Source of the DNA: Didymella arachidicola
Lineage: Eukaryota; Ascomycota; Dothideomycetes; Pleosporales; Didymellaceae
Assembly: GCA_016630955.3 (NCBI GenBank)
Contig: CM049991.1
Coordinates: 1,938,387 to 2,002,386 of the forward strand
DNA length: 64,000 bases
Direction of reading: 5' to 3'
The translations under genes were made by a program, and so were the position numbers. The notes beneath the pieces were generated by a model. That model made no database searches, was not told the DNA's origin, and saw only the letters and a list, made by a program, of their open reading frames with translations. Of this stretch, positions 20,744 through 31,000 are shown piece by piece; the first letter of the stretch is position 1; each line of letters starts with the position of its first letter.

Positions 20744-22419
20744 ACAAGGTCAAAGTGAAACCACTGCTGCCGGGCGCATAGTAAGAAACTCCAGCATAGG
20801 TACAGTCACGCATGCCCGCGGGAAGGAATCGAAACACTGTTTTCCAAGTCGATGGTGCAGTTCGGGTCTGGAAAGGTACCCGCAATATCGTTGACTGAGT
20901 ATAGACCAGACCCCTGCCCAAGGGATGGAGGTTGCGACTAGCATAACCCGCCAAACAATGTAAATAGACGTTACTGCGCTTCAAAAGCGATTTGCATATC
21001 GGTAACGTTCTGGTGGCAGCAAGGTAACCAGCCAAGGCCCAGAGCAAGACCCCCGCTCCTCCCTTTCCATATGGTCCGTAGGACAAGTAGATGCATTTAT
21101 TTATCATGTAACCAATTCCATGATGAGAAACACATTTGGGCCTGGGTAGCTGAGCACGGGTCATCAACAAATAGCCTTTCTTCCGACAGAATGATATTTA
21201 GATCTTGTCTGACGGTCGACTATAATAAGGTTCAAGCCGTTGGTATGATGGATCATATCGTGTGTTGTTGCGCTCTGATTGATTTGACAGAGAATAGTAC
21301 CATTTATCTTAACAATTTAACCCGAGGATGAGGCGCGATTCCTAAGCAGATTAGCAAGGTAAGAGGCCAATGGGGTCGATACTCCCATGCAATCCACAAT
21401 TGGATGCGAGTCGTTGCACAATGAGCGAAATTCTCACCTTTGTCGGACTCATCGATTGCGGGTAGATCGCTTTACGCTGACACACTGCAAGCAAGGATTG
21501 AATATTCGTGCCGGTAGTAGTCCGGAGCATGGGGGCCACAGGACAGAGAGGCGAGTATTTGTGGGTGAGCGATGATCCAAATTCTTTCACAACCACAGCG
21601 AGGTTGGAACTGTTGCTGGAATTGACGCCTCTGAGGTGCTTGGAACACTACATTCGAAATTCACGCCTGTCGAGTTCCGATGACGTATGGCTGCGTGGAG
21701 AGGCTCTGAATAATAGGTGTTTCTCCGGCGTGGATATTGAAGGCAGAACGCGGCATCTCAGCTCAATGGATCTGATCATCGCTATGATGCCCTGAAGAAT
21801 TTTGACGCTGCCTCAGTATGCATCTCGTGAACTGAAAATGTCTAAGCTTCCACGGATGCCAGTTTGCCAATGTACGGAGATAAACTTATAGGACTTGGCA
21901 GTGAAGTGTGAGGATGCTGATTTTCTACAAGAGTCTTTGTCGCGCGAGCGTGGAGGTATCGGGAGAAGTCGCCAGTACCAGACGTGTCGCCCAGATAACG
22001 TTGGAAGATGCCTGGCCTTTGACGCAACAAAATGACTGAAATTGCGACGTTCCGGCGGGGCGAGGCGGCAACGACTTGAATTTCCGCTCGGCATCAGAGC
22101 GGATCTGGCTTGGCTTTCACCCGATGTCGGCCCCGCTTGTCATATGCCGAACGGTGATTTCCCCCACGGACGCTCATTGGTCAGAATCTAATAAGAACCA
22201 TCGATAACAACGCGAGGAAGGACCGATGCAGTGTCATTTTGAACTGGCTGTTGAGCGGCGTATCTCTGTTATCTCTCACCAAGACGAACTTGCTTAGCCA
22301 GGACAGTATATGAAAATGTCACAAGATGGATGTGTGGTTCAAAAAGCAGAGGCTGCTCACCTGAAAACATCAGGCACACACGATCGTCGAAGTCTGCACT
22401 CATCCCGTATTCTTCAAGC
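20744..22419. other. Intergenic, about 1.7 kb, no supported gene
   Basis: A 200-codon minus-strand frame (20568-21170) has no recognisable domain and unlike composition; I leave it out. The right end (about 22,100-22,419) should contain the promoter of the transporter gene. Confidence 0.5.
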
Positions 22420-23992
22420 ATGACTACCACCGACGCGAAGCAGGCCGATGAGGCCAATGTCGAACAGAATATTGCTGTTAGCTCGACATACGTCCCGGAT
22501 CTGAACGACAAGGCCATGGAGAGGCGCATAGTCCGCAAGATTGACATGCGCATCCTGCCGTTCATTTGTATCTCGTACCTCATCAATTATCTGGATCGTG
22601 TAAGTAGACTCACAGTAAGATTGCTAGATACTAGCTCACAGCCAACAGGTCAACCTAGGCAATGCTCGTACGTTGAACAACGACACCCCTACGAGCAATC
22701 TCGTGAATGAGCTCGACCTCACTGGAAACCGCTACAACATCGCCGTTGCCGTGTTCTTCGTGCCGTATGTCATTTTCGAAGCACCAAGCAACTTCGCCAT
22801 GAAGTACTTTTCGCCTTCGGTATGGATTGGTCGCATCATGATCAGCTGGGGTATCATCACGATCTGCACTTGCGCTGTCAAGAGCTTTGGTGGTCTTCTC
22901 GCTATCCGATTCTTCCTCGGCGTCGCAGAGGCTGGCTTCTTCCCGGGCGTTGTAATGTATCTTTGCTACTGGTACAAGCCGTCTGAGCGAGCAACCCGCC
23001 TGGCTATTTTCGCCAGTTCCGTTGCGGTAGCGGGCGCTTTCAGTGGTCTCTTGGCGACTGGTATCTCGTTCTTGAACGGGAAAGCGGGTCTGGCTGGATG
23101 GCAGTGGCTCTTCGTCATCACTGGTATTCCTGCGGTCCTCTTTGGAGTTGTCGTGTGGTTCTTCATGCCCAACTATCCCCAGGATGCCAAGTTCTTCACT
23201 GAAGAGGAACGCGCTTTCGCCATCGCCCGCATGGGACCTTTTGCGCCCAATAAGGAGGACAAAACGTTCAGCGCAACGATCGCCAAGCAGACGCTGTTAG
23301 ACCCTCTGTTCTGGGTCTACGCAATCAGCTACTTCTTCATGGTCAACAGCCTGAACGCCTTCTCTTACTTCTCCCCCACCATTATCGCCAACCTTGGATT
23401 CACAGGTTATACTGGACAGCTGCTGACTGTACCGCCCAATGCCTTCGCTTTGCTCATCATTGTGGGCAATTGCGTTCACTCGGACTACACCAGTGAGCGC
23501 ATTCGTCACGCCCTCGCCGGTCTGACTCTTGTCGGCACTGGATACTTACTCCTGGCCGTGGTGAAGAACTGGATCGGCCGTTACGTCGCTGTGTTCTTGA
23601 TTGCATGCACTAATGCTGCGGTTATGCCGTTCCTTGCCCATCGTACCGCGACAGTTTCCGGCTCGACTGCGACTGCATTGGCTACCGGCGTGACTATCGC
23701 CATTTCCAACTGCGGAGGTATCAGCGCTCCTTTTCTCTTTCCCAAGACCGACGGACCAAACTATCCTATGGGCAACTGGACCGTATTCGCCATGTTGGTC
23801 ATCACCTTCCTTGGCACAATCTATCTTGGCTTCAGGCTCGGTACAAGTGCTGAGTACCGCGATTTTGCTCCTGGAGCAGCGGAGCAGTTGGCGGCAAGGA
23901 CTAGCATTGAAGGGAAAATTCCTGACGAAGGCAGGGACTCTCGCGAATTCCCAACTCCAATTGCCAAGGACAGCGAGGTCGTGAAGGCTTGA
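22420..23992 (+). CDS. MFS transporter, anion/cation symporter (Dal5/allantoate-permease-like), 507 aa
   Basis: A plasma-membrane proton-coupled importer of a small organic anion, by family. Exon 1 (22420-22599) encodes a polar N-terminus and TM1 (RKIDMRILPFICISYLINYL). A 49-nt intron (22600-22648, GTAAGT ... CAACAG) splits LDR from VNLGNARTL, a position common in this family. Exon 2 holds the remaining segments of a 12-TM protein, with the family signature region (IRFFLGVAEAGFFPGVVMYL and YWYKPSERATRLAIF), a central loop with PQDAKFFTEEERAFA, and the second half (GISAPFLFPKTDGPNYPMGN). The cytosolic tail is acidic and Ser-containing. It starts at MTTTDAKQADE; an in-frame ATG at 22330 lies upstream but encodes unlikely sequence. 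The substrate could be allantoate, nicotinate, pantothenate or similar and cannot be decided from motifs. Confidence 0.92.
22600..22648 (+). other. Intron (49 nt) in the MFS gene
   Basis: CGT/GTAAGT donor, CTAGCTCAC region before the end, and CCAACAG/GTC acceptor. It restores the DRVNLGNAR motif. Confidence 0.9.
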
Positions 23993-24113
23993 GCAGCTAT
24001 TCAGTCCTACACCATAGAGCAATAGACAAAAGCAATTAATCTCTGTACCTCTCGCTAAAGTCCTGGAAATTCCTTTGATATTGCTTCTGTCAGGAGCATC
24101 GTGCAACAGATGC

Positions 24114-24157
24114 GCAGAGTTGCAGAGTCGCAGAGTCGCATAGTTGCAGAGTCGCAG
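24114..24157 (+). repeat. 8-bp tandem repeat (gcagagtY), about 5.5 units
   Basis: The units gcagagtt, gcagagtc, gcagagtc, gcatagtt, gcagagtc follow each other without gaps between the MFS gene and the decayed regulator. Confidence 0.85.
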
Positions 24158-24160
24158 CTG

Positions 24161-24889
24161 CTAGCAAGAGCCGCCCTTCTTGCTCCTTAGATACAAGGAT
24201 GGCTGCGCGTTGTAGGACAGTGATGGTACTGACTGTGCAGCTATTAGAGAAGCTATTGATGGCAGGAGACGAGGCGTGTGATGGTTATCTTCATTAGGTG
24301 ACTTTGCATCAGCTAGAGGCTGAAGTAGCGGCAGTGCGTACTCAGCGTGCAATGCTGTTAATGTGGGAAGATTGTGTACTGCCTGGCCTATACTCCGCGG
24401 TATGAGAGAGTTTTCAGCGGAACCGCATCGCAGTGGTACTAGCGGCTGTGGTTTTCTGTAGTATTCGCACTCAACACTAGGTTCTCTGATGGTCACAGTT
24501 AACACACGTTTCGGGATGTTCACATTTTGGAACTTACTGCAGCTTGCGCTCTTACTCATCAGCTTTGGAGACCCGGTCACTCAAAGTTTTGAGCCCGATA
24601 AGAGTGTCATATCCTCCACTGGGCCTATCGTAAACTCTTCACAGTAAGGTGCATGTACCGCATGACAGAGAGCACACCTAGCCGAATGGACAGGGATTCC
24701 TGCTACAGACATCTGTTCTTACGGCTGTAATTGTACAGGTAATTCCTCAGCATACGTCTCTAACCTCAGAGCTTTGGTGGCGTAGCCTGCGCATTCGTAG
24801 TCACCGCGTAGACATTTGTTACATTTCAGCTTAGCTTTGTCGCATTTCTTCTTATGCCTCTGGCAGGGTCTACATCCTGTCTTGGTTTA
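24161..24889 (-). pseudogene. Decayed Zn(II)2Cys6 transcription factor gene
   Basis: On the minus strand from 24886 the frame reads TGCRPCQRHKKKCD followed by KCNKCLRGDYEC. The spacing C-x2-C-x6-C-x6-C-x2-C-x6-C and the KKKCD basic stretch are diagnostic of the fungal binuclear zinc cluster that binds DNA. The same frame continues to 24161 (about 240 codons) but is cut by TAA at 24719-24721 and TGA at 24581-24583, with another TAA (24887-24889) right before the cluster. Two of the three stops would arise from CAA by C-to-T in CpA, the RIP preference. The downstream part (IPKRVLTVTIREPSVECEYY; NLPTLTALHAEYALPLLQPL) is not a domain I can name. Target genes are unknown. Confidence 0.7.
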
Positions 24890-26199
24890 ACTACTGAAAT
24901 GTTGTATTTTTTTAGCCCGTATCTGATTACATTGCAGATCAATTCTGGAGTTATCAGATGCGTTTACCATGCGAGCGCTAGGAGCGTCTGTGATCACCAA
25001 AGCTACGTCTGTATATTGTAGCTCTAGAGTGCCTGACGCGCGTCTCTAGTTGCGTTACTGACTTTGTACTTCGTCATCCTATGGTGCTCAAAAGAAGAGG
25101 CTTCTCTTGCGGGCATAGATCGCTGACAGGGCTCTGAGTTTGGCTTTTGCTCAACACAGGGTGTCGCAGGAAATGGCCCGGCAAGCATGGGCCCTCTCAC
25201 CAAAGACCTGCGCAAGCATCCACTCCGCTTTGAGTGTGCTAGTTCTCTCTTCGAGATACGTTCAACACTTCTGGCTCCAGCCGGCGCATTAAGGTCGACG
25301 GAGTCGCTGGTTCGGCGAAAGCTGAGCTGTTGAGGAACGCACTCCAAAGCCACCTCACGCTCTGGTTCAGTCAAGTTGTTTGGTCTGGGTTAGGATATTC
25401 TCCTATTGGTGACAATAGAGGCCGGCGCATCTTGATTATTGAGTATGTTTCTCGGCGGGTCTAAAACATGTACAATTGCTGATATGCGTAGTACGGATCT
25501 CCCTCCTGACAGGGACCGTAGAAGGGAAGACCTCAAGTAGCCTGGCATCGCTATCCATCAAGACTACTCGTGTAAGACTAGAGGTATTGGGGCGAATGGT
25601 AATGTGACAAGACGGCATTCTCAGTGCCACGATACAAGGAGGTTTCTCGAGCCATCTGCGCCCTTAGCGCTGTAACGGTAGGTTGACAGCACTGCAAGGC
25701 CGCCACCAAGGTTATTGGCCTTTTTAGTGATGACAAGCGACAACGTATGTGACCGGAAGTTCTGGGGCTTTAGCTAGGTAGTATATATTCTTCCAACAAT
25801 GTGGTGTAATAATCTTGTTTCGTAGCCGAGCTGCTCGCTGCGGCGAGGGTAATGGCTAGGACGAAAGGGCCATACTGTGCCATAATTCATTGCAGCGCCT
25901 TGACATGCGGCAAGGCAGTCAGCGGAAAAGCCATTGGAACACTTGCTGAGGCATAGGCTGCCGTACGGACTCCCCAAAAGGGGTGAGTCTTGGAATAAAG
26001 GGTGTTGCGTATCACCGTACCTCAGTGGGTAGTATGCAGAAGAGAAGAATAGGCAATTGCAGGCGTATTGTTCGCGACAGAGTAGGAGAAGATGGAATCG
26101 CTTATTTACCTAAGCATGGCTGGCTTAGGTAGCGCCTCCTAAACACCCTAGCACCGGCACTTTCTCCCTTTAACACTTGCTAACACTAGGACCGTACAC
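24890..26199. other. Intergenic, no supported gene
   Basis: Minus-strand frames of 60-116 codons are present, but none shows a domain. From about 26,160 the sequence becomes steadily AT-richer toward the repeat nest. Confidence 0.45.
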
Positions 26200-26648
26200 T
26201 TTAAGCGTTAGTGTATAGTATATTACTAAAGCTTAAATTTAATTATCTTTAAGAGAATAACTATCTTAAAGTATTTAGATTTACAAACCTTTACCCTAAA
26301 GTATTTATATATAGTAGCCTCTTATTAGTTATACTAAAGTGTAGGTATAAGCTATATATTATAGACTTAGTAAAGATAAGTAAGCTTTACCTAAGAGGCT
26401 AGAAATAGGTATTAGTTCTAGAGTTAACTTTTAGCGCGTAGTATACTATATATAAAGCCCTCTTCTATATCTTTAAATTATCTTATATATATAACTATTC
26501 TAGACGCTAATAGATAAGTTATTATATAGCTCTAGTACCTTCTATATCTAATAATATATTTTATAAGTAAGTTACCTACCTAATACTACTAACCTACCTA
26601 TATAGTAACTTTATATAATACTATAATAATTAACTATAGTTTATAATA
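26200..26648. repeat. AT-rich RIP-type sequence left of the degraded pogo copy
   Basis: Very high TpA content (tatata, ctata, ttatag words), no reading frames and few CpG or CpA dinucleotides. This is the usual signature of repeat-induced point mutation. The original repeat cannot be named from what is left. Confidence 0.6.
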
Positions 26649-27022
26649 TACCTTATAGATAAGCTATCTATATAGGTAAGTTATCTACTTTTACTAAGAC
26701 TCTCCCCTATTATACCCTACTTTAGCCTATATTAGCCTACTCTAGGCTAGTATAGAGTAAAGCAACCTATAGTATTACTTAGAGACCTCTTCTACTTTAT
26801 TCTTATATATTTATATATTATACTCTGTCTTTCTATATATTCTACAGTATTATTAGGATAGTTTACCCTCTTTAGCACGCGCCTACTTCTTTACCTTCTT
26901 ACTATTACTATATACTCTAAACTCCTTTAGAGTAGTTAGTTACTAGCCCTCCTTAATTATTAGGCTTTTCTCTACCTTAATTTACTTTCTTTTATATAAT
27001 CTGCGTTGTATAGCTACCTTAG

Positions 27023-27498
27023 TGTTGAAGTCGTACTTTAAGCAAAGCTCGTAAGCACTAATTCTATTGGTTCTCGGGGATGAGTACGGTGACAGGAAGC
27101 CGAAAGGGTTGGTTGCAATAAGGTGTACAGATACGATCTGTCAGTCTTGAGAGCAGGGTAACGATGAGTAGTACAGAGTAGACTGTCTAGCTCGAAGGTT
27201 GGGTTTGAGATCCAAAGACAAACTTGATAACTTAGGTTGAACACGAACCGTAAGGGTTGTGTTCCTACATACTATATACTTAAGGAGTGTAAGGGTGTTA
27301 TGCGCGATGCTCTGTCGCTCTGTGTGTTCTCTCGAGATCAGGAGAGCAAGGAGAGCAACGCTGCTTTCTTGTTCTCATGCCAAGGAGAGGTCGGAGAGAG
27401 CACCTCTTGTTGTGCTCTCTCGTGTTTACTCGCTTGGTGAGAGCGACCCCGGTTGCCCCGCGAGTTAAAGTGGGGCTAGGCTGCAACGGACCGTAACA
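27023..27498 (-). repeat. 3' LTR of Gypsy-1 (U3 type A)
   Basis: In element orientation U3 runs from 27498 down to about 27265 and R-U5 from there to 27023. The R-U5 half is shared by all LTRs in the window. The U3 half is shared only with 33596-34071 and 45216-45691. U3 holds a 9-bp inverted repeat (AGAGAGCAC at 27395-27403, GTGCTCTCT at 27412-27420) and many gagag/ctctc words. Confidence 0.93.
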
Positions 27499-27513
27499 CT
27501 ATCCTCCCCCTTC
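27499..27513 (-). other. Polypurine tract of Gypsy-1
   Basis: On the minus strand AAGGGGGAGGATAG abuts the start of the 3' LTR, the expected primer for plus-strand DNA synthesis. Gypsy-2 has AAGGGGGGAGGTAG at the same place (38519-38532). Confidence 0.8.
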
Positions 27514-27542
27514 ATAGCTTTGCCCTCAAAGCTGCGAGCACT

Positions 27543-28085
27543 ATGCCCAAAGCACCAAAATCCTCCAAACCAGTCGTTAAGGACAACAGTACTGCGCGTC
27601 GCCTCAACCTCGCAGAATACATCGATCTCTTTGGTGACGCTATGCCTGTCGCGTGTCGAAACTGCCGAGAGGCTGGTCTAGTGTGCCGCGTGCACGTTCG
27701 GTCCGGTCGTTGCAACGAGTGCAACCGTTCGAACTCCAAGACTTGCAACATACGGATTTCTTCTGACGAATGGTCCATTATTAAAGAAGAGAAGGAGCGT
27801 CTGCAGGCGCGACTTTATGAAATACAGAAAGAAGAGTTGGAGATAAAGAAGGCGCTGGCGGAGAACGCTGATCGCGCCGCAGAGGCGATCGCGGTCGAGG
27901 AAATGGAAATCCAGCGTATTGAGCAACAGGAAGCGACGTCGGCGCCTTCCGATGGTGTTGCTCTGTCTCCTTTTACGTGGAGTATCATGGACGGGCTTTC
28001 AGACGAAGTCTGGGCCGCAAACCCTCCGTCGTACCTGAACGAGGCTGTTGCTGGTACTGAGACAACAGCTGTTGGCAATTCTTGA
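27543..28085 (+). CDS. Antisense accessory protein of Gypsy-1, Zn2Cys6-like cluster and coiled coil, 180 aa
   Basis: Coded opposite to gag-pol, starting 44 bp outside the 3' LTR and overlapping the 3' end of pol by 101 bp antisense. A cysteine cluster at residues 38-68 (CRNCREAGLVC, RCNECNRSNSKTC) has spacing C-x2-C-x6-C-x8-C-x2-C-x7-C. This fits the fungal binuclear zinc cluster, although the usual basic KKKCD stretch is missing. A strongly charged coiled coil follows (EWSIIKEEKERLQARLYEIQ), then an acidic, aromatic C-terminus (PFTWSIMDGLSDEVW). The layout cluster-coiled coil-acidic tail resembles Gal4-type regulators. Gypsy-2 has a counterpart in the same position (38649-39245), which argues it is a real gene. 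A DNA-binding role is an inference. Confidence 0.72.
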   Translation: MPKAPKSSKPVVKDNSTARRLNLAEYIDLFGDAMPVACRNCREAGLVCRVHVRSGRCNECNRSNSKTCNIRISSDEWSIIKEEKERLQARLYEIQKEELEIKKALAENADRAAEAIAVEEMEIQRIEQQEATSAPSDGVALSPFTWSIMDGLSDEVWAANPPSYLNEAVAGTETTAVGNS

Positions 28086-31000
28086 GGTGCGCAACAGGTT
28101 CCCATGTGTTTTCCGAGTTAGGGCACCCTAACCATTTAACTAGGTATTCAATGCGTTGTCCTTTTCCACGATGTGTCATTATTTTTTCGACTTCCCATTC
28201 GTCCTGGCCGTCCGCCTGGTAGTGAAAGTCTTGCTGGATCGGCGTTCTGGGGTCGGCTGGTTCCAATAGTGAGACGTGGAACACTGGGTGGATCTTCGCA
28301 TCTTTGGGCAGCGCAAGTCGATAGTTGACTGGGCTAATTTGTTTGGAAATGAAAAATGGTCCGACCTTGACTTTGTCCAGTTTTTTCGTTGGTCGCCGTG
28401 TGCGTAGGTTTTTCGTAAGGAGATACACTTTATCCCCCTCCTTTAGCAGAGGCGCCGTTTTTCGTTTCTTGTTAACATAAGAGATGCTCCGTGACTGAGC
28501 TTTGGCGATGTTATCGAGCGATTTTCTGTGTACTTCCTTCAGTGTTTCGACTGAGTTGATCGCTGATTCCGTTTGAATGTTACTGTCCAATGACCTGGTA
28601 AAGAGATTTGGGTGTCTCCCGTGGTTTGCGAAGAACGGCGTTACGCCCGTTGCTTCCGACAATTTGTTGTTGTACGCGATTTGTGCCATAGGTAGTAGTG
28701 AAACCCAGTTATCTTGCTGCTGGTTGCAGTAGATGCGAAGGTACGTCTCCATTGTTTGGTTCACTCGTTCTGTTTGGCCATCCGTCTGCGGATGATACGC
28801 GGTTGACAGTTTTTTCTTGGTACCAATAGCTGCTAACAGCGTGGTCCAGTAGTTCGATGTAAACAACTTGTCTCTATCGCTGATGATTGATTCGGAAATG
28901 CCGTGGTGTCGAACAATCCTATCCAGGTACACTCGTGCGAGCTGCTCTGCAGTGTAGCTGTGGCGGAAAGGCACAAACTCAGCGGCTTTCGTGAATCGAT
29001 CGACCACAACGAAGATTGAGTCGTAGGTGTATCCTGTTACAGGATCCTTGGAGACAGGTAGCTGTGTAACGAAATCCATCGTGATGTTCGTCCATGGTGC
29101 CGTTGGCGGCTCCATTGCCTGTGCTTCTCCATACTTGGCGTGCGTGCTGTGTTTGTTCTGCTGGCAGCTTACGCAATTCTTGATGAACTTGGCGACCTTG
29201 TCGCGCATGTTCGGGAACTCGTAATGTCTCTTGATGAGTTCCATTGTTCTGGTGATACCGGGGTGTCCATGAAGCGGGTCGTCGTGGTGACTGCTTATGA
29301 CTTCTTCCTCCAGTTCCTCTGGTACCTGTGATGGTACATGATGCTCTTGGCGTACTAGCATCATATTGTTGAGCTGCTGGGATGGTCCCAACGATCCGTC
29401 GCTATTGATACCAAGGATCGCTGATTCGTTGATCGTCTTGGATCCTGCGAGGTCGTGTCGTCGACTGAGTGCGTCGGCTCTACCGTTGTCCTTCCCTGGT
29501 GTATAGAGGATCTTGAACTTATATTGTCCGAGGGTCTCGGACCATCGTACTTGTCGTCTGTTCAATACCTTTGTTGTCGTGAAGTGTACCAGGTTTTTGT
29601 GATCCGTGTAGATCGTAAGCTCCGAACAGCTTTCAGCGTAGACTCGCCAATGTTCTAGGGCAGATACGATCGCGAGTAATTCCTTGTCGTGTACGTCGTA
29701 TCGTTCTTCGGGTCCTGAGAACTTGCGAGAATAGTAGGCAATCGGGTGCCATTGACCATCTCGTTCTTGTGTAATGCATGCTCCTAATGCCAAATCTGAG
29801 GCATCTGTTTCCATTCGTAGCGGTTCTCCGCTCCTGAATGTAACCAACGTGGGTGGGTCTACACAAGCCTGTTTCAGCGTTTCAAAGGCTTTGTCCTGAT
29901 CCTCGCCCCACTTGAAGGGTGTGTCCTTCCGCGTAAGTTTCGTAAGCGGCAAGGCCTTCGTGGAGTAATCCTTGATGAAGCGTCGGTTGAAGTTGACAAA
30001 CCCAAGGAACTCTTGAATGTTCTTGACGGTTTTGGGTGTTGGCCAATCCTTCACAACCTGAATCTTTGCTTGGCTCATCTTGACTCCGTATCGTCCTACT
30101 ACAAACCCTAGGAACTCTACTTCTTCCTTGTGCCATTCGCACTTCTCGGGTTTCAAGCGTAGGTGCGCTGCTCCCAGGCAGGCAAGCACTTGTCGTACGT
30201 GTTCGACATGCTCTTCTAGTGTCTTACTGTACACTAAGATGTCATCGAGGTACGCCACCACGGTAATGTCTAAGTGTGCCCTTAGTACGTTGTTGATTAA
30301 GGCCTGACATGTCGCTGGTGCGTTGGTGAGCCCGAACGGCATGACCAAATACTCGTAATGACCATAACGGGTTCTAAACGCCGTCTTCCATTCTTCGCCC
30401 TCCTTCATGCGGATGAGGTTGTATGCTCCTCTTAAGTCTAACGCAGTGAAGTACTGTGCTCCGGCTAACCGATCCTGGAGTTCGCTGATGTTCGGTAGCG
30501 GGTAACGATTCTTGATTGTGATATCGTTGAGCTTTCGGTAATCGATGCAAGGTCGTAGCTTGCCATCTTTCTTTGGTACGAATAGAACGGGAAATCCTGC
30601 TGGGGATTCTGATTCTCTGATGAATCCTTTGTCGAGGTTCTCCTTGAGGTAGTTGCGCAGCTCCTCAAGTTCCTTTTCCGACATCTGGTATATTGGCCCG
30701 AATGGGGGCTTCTTGCCTGGCTCGAGCTTAATCTCGTGGTCCCATTCCTGGTGCTGCGGTAATGCCTTCGCAGTCTTCTCATCGCGGAAGAGGTCTATAA
30801 ACTCTCTGTATTCGTCCGGGATGTCAGGAGTTGTACTGTTCTCCTTAACCGTCGCTTTGTGATCCGGGGGCTGGTCGGTATCTGCACGGTCGACCGCTCT
30901 ATCTTGGCGCGTCTTGTTCGAAGAGATGTTGTTGATCTCCTTCTCATCCACCAGCTGCGTCGTGAGCTGCGCGGGTCGCTGTCCGGGTGTACCTGATCCG

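Noticed and set aside
20568..21170. 200-codon minus-strand frame
   Set aside because: No recognisable domain, no matching neighbour, and composition like random frame; I could not support it as a gene.
25024..25374. 116-codon minus-strand frame upstream of the Zn2Cys6 remnant, considered as its first exon
   Set aside because: Not joined by a convincing splice pair and shows no family feature.
27237..27486. Frames of 62-69 codons inside LTRs, repeated at 33.8 and 45.4 kb
   Set aside because: Identical because the LTRs are identical; no start context or domain, and they end at the LTR border.
28979..30862. Several 60-105 codon frames on both strands within pol, repeated at 40-42 kb
   Set aside because: Shadows of pol; they recur only because pol is duplicated.
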